IMG/VR virus record: IMGVR_UViG_3300042890_001842
Coordinates: 1 to 64,000 of that record
DNA: 64,000 bases
Reading direction: 5' to 3' (one strand)
From: a virus
The position numbers and the translations under genes were made by a program. This document shows positions 1 to 5,737 of this stretch, one piece after another. The first letter of the stretch is position 1; each line of letters starts with the position of its first letter. Below the pieces are notes generated by a model. That model searched no databases. It was not told where the DNA came from and saw nothing but the letters and a program-made list of their open reading frames with translations.

Positions 1-81
1 TCAACGATTAACCTATCAATGCCAACAGGCAAAATGTACACAAAAGTAATTGACCGCATGGGAAAGGTAACAATTAAATGA
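1..81 (+). CDS. C-terminal end of a gene that begins outside the window
   Basis: An open frame runs from base 1 to a TGA at 79-81 and gives 26 residues ending GKVTIK. Its stop overlaps the start of the next gene in an ATGA arrangement, typical of translationally coupled phage genes. Too little is present to suggest a function. Confidence 0.6.
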   Translation, partial: STINLSMPTGKMYTKVIDRMGKVTIK

Positions 82-269
82 TGACACGAAAAGACTATGT
101 AGCAACCGCAGAAATTCTAAAGTATGCTAGCGATAAATCGCACCCCGCTTTATTTTCTAAAATCGTAAATGATTTTGCTGAAATGTTTGCGAAAGATAAT
201 CCACGATTTGATGTAACGAGATTTCATGAAGCGAGTGGATACAATGTTCCAAAATTCACTTCGAGATAA
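78..269 (+). CDS. small conserved phage protein, function unknown
   Basis: 63 residues. The start overlaps the upstream stop (ATGA); a second ATG follows at 81. The protein is helical and polar, with the phrase KDNPRFDVTRF near residues 40-50, which resembles a small protein of many actinobacteriophages (N-terminal tyrosine/alanine-rich helix, then NP-F-RF). No catalytic motif is visible. It is co-transcribed with the partial upstream gene. Confidence 0.7.
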   Translation: MMTRKDYVATAEILKYASDKSHPALFSKIVNDFAEMFAKDNPRFDVTRFHEASGYNVPKFTSR

Positions 270-381
270 AGTAAAGCGAATTCAGGAGTTGCGGAGATCA
301 AATGCCGCAACCCCTGTACGCAATAAGAAAAAATATTCAAGAAAAACAAAACATAAGCGGCGTGTCGATTTGACAGATTGA
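244..381 (+). CDS. small very basic protein, unknown
   Basis: 45 residues starting MFQNSLRDK, overlapping the 3' end of the previous gene by 26 bp in another frame. About one third of residues are Lys or Arg, concentrated in the C-terminal half (KKKYSRKTKHKRR), so nucleic-acid binding is plausible. A weak purine-rich stretch precedes the ATG. It could be a fortuitous frame, but its position and composition fit phage small basic genes. Confidence 0.45.
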   Translation: MFQNSLRDKVKRIQELRRSNAATPVRNKKKYSRKTKHKRRVDLTD

Positions 382-484
382 TCAGCTGCCCGCAATAGTG
401 TGGGGGCATAGAGGCTTTTAAGTCAAGCACCAAAACTCCCTGAAAATTGTGAGGTTTATCACAAAATAAATCTGCGACACGCCG
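358..484. repeat. GC-rich 10-bp inverted repeat flanking a leader region
   Basis: CGGCGTGTCG at 358-367 and its exact reverse complement CGACACGCCG at 475-484 enclose 107 bp. The enclosed segment also contains a smaller TGCCC/GGGCA hairpin and the palindrome at 448-463. In such AT-rich DNA a perfect GC-rich pair is unlikely by chance. It could form a long-range RNA stem at the end of the upstream transcript. Confidence 0.45.
448..463. promoter_or_regulatory. CRP/GlxR-type palindrome (site 1)
   Basis: TGTGA-GGTTTA-TCACA, a perfect match to the CRP-family consensus. Its centre lies about 73.5 bp upstream of the expected transcription start of the promoter at 501-522. Confidence 0.6.
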
Positions 485-500
485 AAGGTGAATTAGTAAA

Positions 501-522
501 TGTCAGTAGGCCATGCTAAAAT
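501..522 (+). promoter_or_regulatory. early promoter P1 (TGTCAG-N10-TAAAAT)
   Basis: TGTCAG at 501-506, 10-bp spacer ending ATGC, then TAAAAT at 517-522. TG one base before the -10 makes it an extended -10. No -35 hexamer is present at 17 bp. The leader CCAACAACGAAAGG leads to ATG 552. Confidence 0.7.
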
Positions 523-551
523 ACTCTTATTCCAACAACGAAAGGTATCAA

Positions 552-755
552 ATGAAAATCGAACACAACCTAAAGTTTGTAACAGAGTTTGCAGACAATC
601 ACCCAGTAACAGCACAAATGCTAAACATGCCTGAACCTATGCGTGTATTGCTATTAGAGTCAATGCTAAAAGAATTACTTGCACCACGCTTGCAACCTCT
701 ATTAGATGAAATCAATGCAGGTGGGTCATACGCAATTCTAAAGGTGGCTGAATAA
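552..755 (+). CDS. small acidic/helical phage protein, unknown
   Basis: 67 residues beginning MKIEHNLKF. This ATG was chosen over an in-frame ATG at 513 because 513 lies inside the promoter spacer and -10, and because CGAAAGG sits 6-7 bases before 552. The protein is predicted helical, with a hydrophobic middle (MRVLLLESMLKELL). The stop overlaps the next start (TAATG). Function not recognised. Confidence 0.75.
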   Translation: MKIEHNLKFVTEFADNHPVTAQMLNMPEPMRVLLLESMLKELLAPRLQPLLDEINAGGSYAILKVAE

Positions 756-1030
756 TGGGATACACAACAGCATTAGCACTTGCAGATGACCTATCATTAG
801 AGGCAGGGTTAGCCTATCACTTACAGGCTAATCATTACCCACCCGTTCCCGTTGCTATGGTGCAACCTTGCATAGATGCTATTGATGCATACTATGATGA
901 GGACTATGGTCGTGAAGTATCTTTACCTGAAGGTATCTCATGGCGTGGGCAGGTAACTGCACCAGCACATGCAATAATTGATGCACACCACTTAGATGCT
1001 TGGCTAGTAAGCGAGGACTACGATGAGTAA
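755..1030 (+). CDS. small phage protein, unknown
   Basis: 91 residues, coupled to the previous gene by a TAATG overlap. Acidic, with an N-terminal alanine/leucine-rich helix and a central DAIDAYYDEDYG segment. No recognised domain. Second gene of the P1 operon (552-1163). Confidence 0.75.
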   Translation: MGYTTALALADDLSLEAGLAYHLQANHYPPVPVAMVQPCIDAIDAYYDEDYGREVSLPEGISWRGQVTAPAHAIIDAHHLDAWLVSEDYDE

Positions 1031-1163
1031 TCTTTATTCTATCTTATCTACTTGGTATCCTGAAGGAGACTTCAACGAAGCTGAATTGTGGGATGCTATC
1101 GCTGAAAACGAAGGCGTTGATGTAAATGAGATCATGGATGGCGATCTAACAGACTACCTGTGA
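1023..1163 (+). CDS. small acidic phage protein, unknown
   Basis: 46 residues (MSNLYSILSTWYPEGDF...), overlapping the preceding gene by 8 bp. Strongly acidic, with tryptophans at 11 and about 24. The stop TGA falls inside the palindrome at 1159-1174, so the operator of the next promoter overlaps the end of this gene. Confidence 0.7.
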   Translation: MSNLYSILSTWYPEGDFNEAELWDAIAENEGVDVNEIMDGDLTDYL

Positions 1164-1174
1164 TGTATCTCACA
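1159..1174. promoter_or_regulatory. CRP/GlxR-type palindrome (site 2)
   Basis: TGTGA-TGTATC-TCACA, a perfect palindrome. Its centre is about -64.5 relative to the expected start of promoter P2. It overlaps the stop codon of the upstream gene. Confidence 0.6.
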
Positions 1175-1180
1175 CGACAC

Positions 1181-1200
1181 TCCCCTCAGAAATGAGGGGA
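1181..1200 (+). terminator. hairpin with GAAA tetraloop directly before promoter P2
   Basis: TCCCCTCA-GAAA-TGAGGGGA: an 8-bp perfect stem with a GNRA-type loop. It is followed not by a T-tract but, two bases later, by the TGTCAG box of P2. It may end or protect the upstream mRNA; intrinsic termination would be weak. Confidence 0.55.
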
Positions 1201-1202
1201 AA

Positions 1203-1224
1203 TGTCAGTGGGCTATTGTATAAT
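1203..1224 (+). promoter_or_regulatory. early promoter P2 (TGTCAG-N10-TATAAT)
   Basis: TGTCAG 1203-1208 and a consensus TATAAT 1219-1224 separated by exactly 10 bp. CA-rich leader and CGAAAGGAAA ribosome site before ATG 1255. Confidence 0.75.
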
Positions 1225-1254
1225 ACTACCAACAACAAAACGAAAGGAAACAAA

Positions 1255-1404
1255 ATGACAACACTAGAAATCGGACAGACATACACCACTTCAACAAGCG
1301 GTGTAACAGGAACAATCGTGGCGGTAGATAATCACCCAAGCGGTGTAAATCGTGTCTTGCTTGATGTCAATGGCAAAGAGCGTTGGACAAGCGTTCCAAA
1401 CTAA
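1255..1404 (+). CDS. small beta-rich phage protein, unknown
   Basis: 49 residues starting MTTLEIGQTY. The start was set at 1255 because CGAAAGGAAA lies just upstream, whereas the longer in-frame opening at 1192 runs through the promoter. The sequence looks like a small all-beta fold (TSGVTGTIVAVDNH...RVLLDVNGKERW), perhaps SH3-like. Function not recognised. Confidence 0.75.
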   Translation: MTTLEIGQTYTTSTSGVTGTIVAVDNHPSGVNRVLLDVNGKERWTSVPN

Positions 1405-1421
1405 TTCCTGATAAGGAAAAG

Positions 1422-1448
1422 TCCTGAGCATGACTACTAAAACTGCTC
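1422..1448 (+). repeat. conserved hairpin motif CCTGAGCA..AAAACTGCTC, copy 1
   Basis: GAGCA and TGCTC arms separated by a 13-base A-rich loop. The same pattern recurs at 3493-3517 and on the - strand at 27081-27104. It lies just after the stop of the 1255-1404 gene, before promoter P3. Confidence 0.5.
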
Positions 1449-1454
1449 ACAATT

Positions 1455-1476
1455 TGTCAGACCCCTATGCTATACT
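1455..1476 (+). promoter_or_regulatory. early promoter P3 (TGTCAG-N10-TATACT)
   Basis: TGTCAG 1455-1460, spacer ending ATGC, TATACT 1471-1476 (extended -10). No CRP-type palindrome is found at the usual distances. The leader is a fourfold ACCA repeat followed by CGAAAGAGGAAA. Confidence 0.75.
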
Positions 1477-1511
1477 AACCAACCAACCAACCAAACGAAA
1501 GAGGAAAATAA

Positions 1512-1937
1512 ATGGCTAGAAACGGAAAATCTATTAGCGTGAAAATCGCTACACCAAAGGTAATCAAGGCACTAGAAACACGCCTTGCTGAATTAGAAAA
1601 GAACTACGCTACACAGGGCGAGAACGAAGCAAAGTATCAGAAAGCCCGTGATAAGTGGCAAAAAGAAATTGGCAAGTGGGCTATGTCTAACTTCTCAAAG
1701 GCTGAGAACCTTCGTACAAACTATCGTAATTGGAACAAAACTCTCAATGTAGATTTTGACCTTACAGTAAATGAGAGCGACTTCCCTAAAGAACCTGAAA
1801 AGGATTTTGAGACAATTCACCAGCACACATACAATGAGCAGAAAGAGGAAATCACGAACGCAATTCGTATCCTCAAGATGACAGATGAGGAAACAGTAAA
1901 TACCTCAACCTATAACGCTATTGCTCGTTATCTGTAA
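1512..1937 (+). CDS. coiled-coil phage protein, unknown
   Basis: 141 residues, sole gene of the P3 transcript. GAAAGAGGAAA precedes the ATG. The first 25 residues are basic; residues about 18-70 are charged and helical with heptad-like spacing (LETRLAELEKNY...KARDKWQKEIGKW), followed by an acidic region. No enzyme motif. High codon quality and a strong ribosome site suggest abundant expression. Confidence 0.8.
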   Translation: MARNGKSISVKIATPKVIKALETRLAELEKNYATQGENEAKYQKARDKWQKEIGKWAMSNFSKAENLRTNYRNWNKTLNVDFDLTVNESDFPKEPEKDFETIHQHTYNEQKEEITNAIRILKMTDEETVNTSTYNAIARYL

Positions 1938-1947
1938 ATAAATAGTG

Positions 1948-1984
1948 GGAGGGCTAGACACACTCTAGCCCTCCATGCTATAAT
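1948..1984 (+). promoter_or_regulatory. 11-bp hairpin abutting an extended -10 promoter
   Basis: GGAGGGCTAGA (1948-1958) pairs perfectly with TCTAGCCCTCC (1964-1974) around a CACAC loop. Four bases later ATGC-TATAAT gives an extended -10 at 1979-1984. The position where TGTCAG would sit is occupied by the stem, so this promoter lacks that box. The leader ACTAACAAAGGAACAAA leads to ATG 2012. Confidence 0.6.
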
Positions 1985-2011
1985 TCGTATCCCTACTAAC
2001 AAAGGAACAAA

Positions 2012-2269
2012 ATGAAAAATCGTTATCGTATCGAAATCTATGATGATGTAAAAGCAAATGATTTGACTATTTATTCTGAGTCAAATGTAGATAAAGAATA
2101 CTTAACTGAAATGGTATTCTCTAACTTAAGACAATTCTCTGGAAACATTCGTGCATACGTATATGACAATGTAAAGAAAAAGAAAACCACTGCACTGATT
2201 CTACCAATGGAATTGTTAGCTAAATATAGAAATTACAAACTTACTTCTGATGAAATACTAATGAATTAA
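2012..2269 (+). CDS. small phage protein, unknown
   Basis: 85 residues. AAAGGAACAAA precedes the ATG. A predicted alternating beta-alpha-beta pattern (RYRIEIYDDV ... YLTEMVFSNL ... NIRAYVYDNV) resembles small ferredoxin-like folds. Monocistronic, with a strong terminator directly downstream. Confidence 0.75.
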   Translation: MKNRYRIEIYDDVKANDLTIYSESNVDKEYLTEMVFSNLRQFSGNIRAYVYDNVKKKKTTALILPMELLAKYRNYKLTSDEILMN

Positions 2270-2275
2270 TAATTA

Positions 2276-2310
2276 TGAGGCGGGATCCGTGCCCGCCTCA
2301 TATTATTTTG
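2276..2310 (+). terminator. intrinsic terminator
   Basis: TGAGGCGGG (2276-2284) pairs perfectly with CCCGCCTCA (2292-2300) around a 7-base loop and is followed by TATTATTTT. It closes the 2012-2269 transcript. Confidence 0.75.
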
Positions 2311-2328
2311 GCCCGCAAAGGTAAGGGG

Positions 2329-2358
2329 TTATCCACAGCTTTAAGAGAGTTATCCACA
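2329..2358 (+). promoter_or_regulatory. two perfect DnaA boxes, 21 bp apart
   Basis: TTATCCACA at 2329-2337 and at 2350-2358, same orientation, start-to-start 21 bp (two helical turns). They lie between a terminator and the CRP-type palindrome of promoter P4, so host DnaA could bind here to regulate P4 or start replication. Confidence 0.55.
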
Positions 2359-2370
2359 ATCCCCGAAATT

Positions 2371-2386
2371 TGTGAGATTGATCACA
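2371..2386. promoter_or_regulatory. CRP/GlxR-type palindrome (site 3)
   Basis: TGTGA-GATTGA-TCACA, perfect, centred about -74.5 from the expected start of promoter P4. Confidence 0.6.
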
Positions 2387-2424
2387 CGAGACAATTCGGA
2401 CAAATGACTAACAAGACTAGTAAA

Positions 2425-2446
2425 TGTCAGTCCCCTATGTTATACT
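2425..2446 (+). promoter_or_regulatory. early promoter P4 (TGTCAG-N10-TATACT)
   Basis: TGTCAG 2425-2430, spacer ending ATGT, TATACT 2441-2446 (extended -10). Leader CCAACAACCAATCGAAAGGAAA before ATG 2479, in two blocks of CA-rich sequence and ribosome site. Confidence 0.75.
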
Positions 2447-2478
2447 CAATCCAACAACCAATCGAAAGGAAATAAATT

Positions 2479-3483
2479 ATGGCTCACAATCTAGAAGTCG
2501 AAAACGGCGAAGTTGCTTTTGCGCTACGTGGAAAACCAGCATGGCACAATTTAGCAAATCGCATCTTTACACAAGATGAAGAAGTAACTACACAAACAAT
2601 GCTTGAAGAGGCAAAGTTAGCAAATTGGAATGTTCGTCTATCTCCAATCGCTGAGCACATTCCAGAATCATGGAATGATGTTTCTACTGCATCTCTTGTA
2701 TTGCGTGACAATCCATTCAATGGCGGAACTGATGTTCTTGCAACTGTTGGAAAGCGTTATAAGCCTGTGCAGAATGAAGAATTGTTTGCATTCGCTGATG
2801 CAATTCATGATGCAAACGCTGACTGTCGCTGGGAATCTGCTGGTTCTCTAAAGCAGGGCAAAGTTGTATTTGGTACTGTTGATATTCCTCGCACAATGGT
2901 GCTTGACCCTAGCGGTGCTAATGATGAAACTAAGTTGTATCTAATTGTTTGGACATCTCATGACGGGTCTGTTGCTGTTCAGGCTGCTGTTACTCCTGTT
3001 CGTGTTGTATGCCAAAACACTTTGAATCTTGCAATGCGTAATGCAAAGCAATCTTTCAAGATTCGCCACACGCAATCTGTTGAAGGTCGCATTCAAGTTG
3101 CTCGTGAGACTCTTGGTCTTGCTCTTGGATACTTTGATGAATTTGAGAAGGAAGCGCAAGCACTCTACACTCAATCAATTACTGATTCAGAATTCTCAAA
3201 GTTGATTCAAACAATCTACCCAAAGCCTGAGAAGGATTCAAAGGGTGCTTTGAAGAAGTGGGAAAACAAAGTCGTTTTGCTTGATGACCTTTACCACAAT
3301 TCACCAACGAATGCTAATATCAAGGGAACAAAGTGGGGCGCATTCAACGCTCTAACTGAACGCCTAGATTATTATCGTTCAGGACGTGGCAATTCTGAAT
3401 CACTCATGGCTGGTGCATCAGGATTTGACCCTGTTCTAACTGCTGAGAAAAACAAAATCAAGAAATTGGTTTCTGCTTTCTAA
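2479..3483 (+). CDS. DUF932 / phage-plasmid-like protein
   Basis: 334 residues, close to the usual length of the DUF932 family (phage/plasmid-like proteins of TIGR03299 type). Recognisable family features are the opening HNLEVENGEVAFALRGKPAWH, then GKRYKPVQNEELFAFAD near residues 90-107 and VVCQNTLNLAM near 180. The biochemical role is unknown; the family is found in phages and conjugative plasmids. Driven by P4, with CGAAAGGAAATAAATT upstream, and probably strongly expressed. It is the largest gene of the + strand block. Confidence 0.88.
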   Translation: MAHNLEVENGEVAFALRGKPAWHNLANRIFTQDEEVTTQTMLEEAKLANWNVRLSPIAEHIPESWNDVSTASLVLRDNPFNGGTDVLATVGKRYKPVQNEELFAFADAIHDANADCRWESAGSLKQGKVVFGTVDIPRTMVLDPSGANDETKLYLIVWTSHDGSVAVQAAVTPVRVVCQNTLNLAMRNAKQSFKIRHTQSVEGRIQVARETLGLALGYFDEFEKEAQALYTQSITDSEFSKLIQTIYPKPEKDSKGALKKWENKVVLLDDLYHNSPTNANIKGTKWGAFNALTERLDYYRSGRGNSESLMAGASGFDPVLTAEKNKIKKLVSAF

Positions 3484-3492
3484 ATAAAAAAA

Positions 3493-3517
3493 TCCTGAGC
3501 ATGATTTAAAACTGCTC
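3493..3517 (+). repeat. conserved hairpin motif CCTGAGCA..AAAACTGCTC, copy 2
   Basis: GAGCA/TGCTC stem with an 11-base loop TGATTTAAAAC, just after the DUF932 stop and five bases before tRNA-Asp. It may act in RNA processing or 3'-end protection; no T-tract follows. Confidence 0.5.
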
Positions 3518-3521
3518 TCTT

Positions 3522-3595
3522 GGTTCCATAGATTAATTGGTTAGATCGCCACCCTGTCACGGTGGAGGCTACGGGTTCAAGTCCCGTTGGAATCG
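3522..3595 (+). tRNA. tRNA-Asp (anticodon GTC)
   Basis: A 74-base cloverleaf. The acceptor GGTTCCA pairs with TGGAATC, with one G-T. The D arm is GATT/GATC, the anticodon stem CCACC/GGTGG carries loop CTGTCAC, and the T arm ACGGG/CCCGT carries TTCAAGT. The 3' CCA is not encoded. It lies between the DUF932 gene and a tiny Lys-rich frame, probably processed from the P4 transcript. Confidence 0.93.
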
Positions 3596-3596
3596 C

Positions 3597-3728
3597 ATGG
3601 ATAAAAAAAATTACGCTCTCGCTGCATATAGAAAAGTTAAACGTGCAGAAAAATTAAAAAAGATCAAAGAGCTTGAAGAATATAATAATAAATGCGGGCC
3701 AGTAACAATAACTAAAATAAAAAAATAA
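3597..3728 (+). CDS. tiny Lys-rich open frame after tRNA-Asp
   Basis: 43 residues (MDKKNYALAAYRKVKRAEK...), beginning two bases after the mature tRNA end. There is no ribosome site, because the upstream bases are the tRNA itself; translation would require tRNA processing to leave an almost leaderless mRNA. The composition is plausible for a small nucleic-acid-binding protein, but it may not be expressed. Confidence 0.35.
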   Translation: MDKKNYALAAYRKVKRAEKLKKIKELEEYNNKCGPVTITKIKK

Positions 3729-3756
3729 ATACCCGCAGAGGTAAAAGCCAAAAAAT

Positions 3757-3772
3757 TGTGTTACGAGTCACA
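3757..3772. promoter_or_regulatory. CRP/GlxR-type palindrome, one mismatch (site 4)
   Basis: TGTGT-TACGAG-TCACA: one departure from TGTGA-N6-TCACA, centred about -63.5 from the expected start of promoter P5. Confidence 0.45.
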
Positions 3773-3799
3773 AATAAAATCCCTGAAACCCCTTGAAAA

Positions 3800-3821
3800 T
3801 GTCAGTGGCATCCGCTACAAT
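3800..3821 (+). promoter_or_regulatory. early promoter P5 (TGTCAG-N10-TACAAT), leaderless
   Basis: TGTCAG 3800-3805 and TACAAT 3816-3821. The next ATG (3828) is six bases beyond the -10, which is where transcription should begin, so the mRNA would be leaderless. Confidence 0.7.
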
Positions 3822-3827
3822 ACTCAC

Positions 3828-4445
3828 ATGACCAACGAACTAATATCAAGTAAATATACATTTGTCTGCGATCCAGGTGAATGTGATTCTTTAATTGAAC
3901 TAACATCATCAGATGGTTTTGGATTTCCATCTGGTGTGACAAGGCTCACATGTCCTTGTGGAAGAGAAACCACATTATTGTCAGTGGAGCATGCTACAAT
4001 ACAACCAACAACAACGGAAGAGGTAAAAATGGAAACAACTACAGATAATCACTACATGACACGAGAGTTTCTTGAGTCAGAGTTAGTTAAAAATAAGGCA
4101 CGTATCGCACAATTAGAGGAGCAGGTCCAACGTGTAACCCAGCGTGATTACGCAACTGCAGGAACTCTAAATAAGTTACGTGATGACATGAAGGTATTTA
4201 CCTTGGAAGGTCTTGATGATGATTCTATTTCAGAATATCAGGCAGAAGAGATTGCAAGCATTTGCGGGTTCGAACTAACTAATGAGTTTGAGTTGACTGT
4301 AACAGTACAGTATTCAGTTACAGTTAATGCTCGTGACGAGGAATCTGCTATCAATGCAATTCATGAGACAGATTTCGATACTGTGTCATATGATGACCCA
4401 ATTACATATATGTCTTCATCTGTTGATTCAGTAGAGGTGGACTAA
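3828..4445 (+). CDS. zinc-ribbon protein with in-frame downstream domain (possible two-start gene)
   Basis: The full frame is 205 residues from a leaderless ATG at 3828. Residues 1-60 form a small zinc-ribbon module (C-x4-C near 12-17, then CPCGR near 44) like a stand-alone small protein of actinobacteriophages. The rest (METTTDN..., 138 residues from ATG 4029) is helical then acidic beta-rich. Promoter P6 at 3979-4000 and the ribosome site GGAAGAGG lie inside the frame just before 4029, so a shorter product is likely. The long frame may be a fusion of two ancestral genes. No catalytic motif. Confidence 0.7.
   Translation: MTNELISSKYTFVCDPGECDSLIELTSSDGFGFPSGVTRLTCPCGRETTLLSVEHATIQPTTTEEVKMETTTDNHYMTREFLESELVKNKARIAQLEEQVQRVTQRDYATAGTLNKLRDDMKVFTLEGLDDDSISEYQAEEIASICGFELTNEFELTVTVQYSVTVNARDEESAINAIHETDFDTVSYDDPITYMSSSVDSVEVD
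3935..3950. promoter_or_regulatory. CRP/GlxR-type palindrome (site 5), inside a coding frame
   Basis: TGTGA-CAAGGC-TCACA, perfect, centred about -64.5 from the expected start of promoter P6 although it lies within the zinc-ribbon coding sequence. Confidence 0.6.
3979..4000 (+). promoter_or_regulatory. early promoter P6 (TGTCAG-N10-TACAAT), internal
   Basis: TGTCAG 3979-3984, spacer ending ATGC, TACAAT 3995-4000, extended -10. The leader ACAACCAACAACAACGGAAG leads to ATG 4029. Confidence 0.72.
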
Positions 4446-4648
4446 TGTATTTTGAGTTAACCGCTCCAAACCAGTCAGCCCTTCACAGGGCTTACTGGGA
4501 TGCGGAGGTAATTGGATTGGACCCTAAGTTGATTGGTTCATTGACTTTCAATATTGGAACTGGTAGCATTGAGAAAGTAAGTCGCATTCGTGACAAGCAT
4601 AACTTAACTGAAAGCTATGTCTCAGACTATGAGCCAACAGGATATTAG
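4445..4648 (+). CDS. small conserved phage protein, unknown
   Basis: 67 residues, coupled to the previous gene by TAATG. The pattern MYFELTAP...AYWDAEVIGLDP...IGTGSIEKV..IRDK is one I associate with a recurring small actinobacteriophage protein. No function is known to me. Confidence 0.75.
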   Translation: MYFELTAPNQSALHRAYWDAEVIGLDPKLIGSLTFNIGTGSIEKVSRIRDKHNLTESYVSDYEPTGY

Positions 4649-4657
4649 GAGGATAAA

Positions 4658-4813
4658 ATGGATTATCAAGATGGATTTGAAGACGGTGTAAAATTTGCTC
4701 GTGATGTTATTATTAATAACATTAGACTATGGGCAGAGACTTCAGATGATGGTCCCGCCTTCGATGAAATTGCAGACCGTATTGAATTTGGAAAGGTAGA
4801 CTATGACCTCTGA
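4658..4813 (+). CDS. small acidic phage protein, unknown
   Basis: 51 residues (MDYQDGFEDGVKFARD...). A very good ribosome site, AGGAGGATAAA, precedes the ATG. The YQDGFEDGVKFA opening is helical and common among small phage proteins. It overlaps the following gene by 11 bp. Confidence 0.72.
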   Translation: MDYQDGFEDGVKFARDVIINNIRLWAETSDDGPAFDEIADRIEFGKVDYDL

Positions 4814-5012
4814 AGATCTAACTAGATGGATTGGCTGTGATCAATGCGGTACAGCCCAAGCTTTATATTTAGTTAAACTAGTAGAAGGTGAGTTATTCTT
4901 TTGTGGCCACCACTACAACGCAAGCAAACGGGGCCTTGACAAGGTCGCATATGAAATAGTAGAATTGAACAAGAAAGAAGAAGTACCACAACTAACAGAA
5001 ATGGCGGAATAA
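4803..5012 (+). CDS. small zinc-binding protein, DUF7455-like
   Basis: 69 residues with C12-x2-C15 (CDQCG) and FFCGHHYN near 33-40, a C-x2-C...C-x-H-H arrangement like the actinobacterial DUF7455 family. Probably a zinc-stabilised small fold; the role is unknown. It lies in the P5/P6 operon between an overlapping 51-residue gene and the conserved 5015 gene. Confidence 0.75.
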   Translation: MTSEDLTRWIGCDQCGTAQALYLVKLVEGELFFCGHHYNASKRGLDKVAYEIVELNKKEEVPQLTEMAE

Positions 5013-5014
5013 CA

Positions 5015-5419
5015 ATGGGAGATAGAGCAAACTTCGTATTCGTACAACCAAGCGGAGAAACAATTGTATTGTACTCACACTGGGGTGGACATCAAATGCT
5101 AGCAAATTTAGCAGAGGCAGTAGCCAAGGCACAACCACGCTGGTCTGACCCTTCATATGCAACACGCATTGCTATCAGTCAAATGATTGGTGATGGCTGG
5201 GCATTTGAAACAGGCTGGGGTTTAAATGTTAACTCAATTGGAGACAACGAGCACAAGATTCCAGTAATCGACTGGGGGCAGATGACGTTTAGTCTACACG
5301 AGGAAGACTCATTCCATAATCTTGATAACAAGGTTCGTGGCATGAAGAATGAAGCAATCTTTACTCAGGACCTGCGTTCGTTTGTAGAGAAATACTCTGA
5401 CGTTCCAATCCTAGTTTAA
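5015..5419 (+). CDS. conserved actinobacteriophage protein, unknown
   Basis: 134 residues starting MGDRANFVFVQ. The string of motifs (YSHWGGHQML..., RWSDPSYATRIAISQMIGD, GWGLNV, PVIDW) is one I recognise from many actinobacteriophages without an assigned function. It is aromatic-rich and probably cytoplasmic. Last gene of the operon starting at 3828; a long 3' region with terminator 5526-5557 follows. Confidence 0.8.
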   Translation: MGDRANFVFVQPSGETIVLYSHWGGHQMLANLAEAVAKAQPRWSDPSYATRIAISQMIGDGWAFETGWGLNVNSIGDNEHKIPVIDWGQMTFSLHEEDSFHNLDNKVRGMKNEAIFTQDLRSFVEKYSDVPILV

Positions 5420-5525
5420 TTAATTAAAGGTGCCTCTATAGTCATCCAATGCGTTATGGCCAGGGGTTAAATAAAGCAGAGTTCTTTTACTTTCGTTGGT
5501 GATTCTCTAGCAGCCTTATGTAAAG

Positions 5526-5557
5526 CCCCAGCTCTGCCCCTGCAGCTGGGGTTTTTA
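5526..5557 (+). terminator. intrinsic terminator
   Basis: CCCCAGCT (5526-5533) pairs with AGCTGGGG (5544-5551), followed by TTTTTAT. Strongest terminator of the + block; it ends the 3828-5419 operon. Confidence 0.82.
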
Positions 5558-5626
5558 TATTGGCCCGCAAGAACTGAGGATAGCATAGACTATTTACGAG
5601 AGTCAATATATTTTCCTGAAATTTTG

Positions 5627-5642
5627 TGTGATCTTGACCACA
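5627..5642. promoter_or_regulatory. CRP/GlxR-type palindrome, one mismatch (site 6)
   Basis: TGTGA-TCTTGA-CCACA, centred about -82.5 from the expected start of promoter P7. Confidence 0.45.
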
Positions 5643-5688
5643 AAGCTTGGAAAATGTGGTGTGGAACACACCAATAAAGTATTCCAAA

Positions 5689-5710
5689 TGTCAGTGGGTC
5701 ATGTTACAAT
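5689..5710 (+). promoter_or_regulatory. early promoter P7 (TGTCAG-N10-TACAAT)
   Basis: TGTCAG 5689-5694, spacer ending ATGT, TACAAT 5705-5710 (extended -10). Leader ATCAACGAAAGGATATCAA before ATG 5738. Confidence 0.75.
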
Positions 5711-5737
5711 TAAGCCATATCAACGAAAGGATATCAA

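Larger units (their letters stand above)
5420..5737. other. 318-bp intergenic region
   Basis: No convincing gene. It holds a 106-base 3' region that may be structured, a strong terminator (5526-5557), a TATTTACGAG repeat (5591-5600), the motif GGCCCGCAA also seen at 2311-2318, a CRP-type palindrome (5627-5642), an additional GGTGTG/CACACC hairpin near 5658-5672 and promoter P7. A 66-residue reverse frame at 5487-5687 lacks support. Confidence 0.6.

Noticed and set aside
2275-2475. 66-residue + frame after the 2012 gene
   Set aside because: It reads through a terminator, the DnaA boxes, a palindrome and promoter P4; no ribosome site.
5487-5687. 66-residue - frame in the 5.4-5.7 kb gap
   Set aside because: Crosses a terminator, a CRP-type site and repeats; against the direction of all neighbours.
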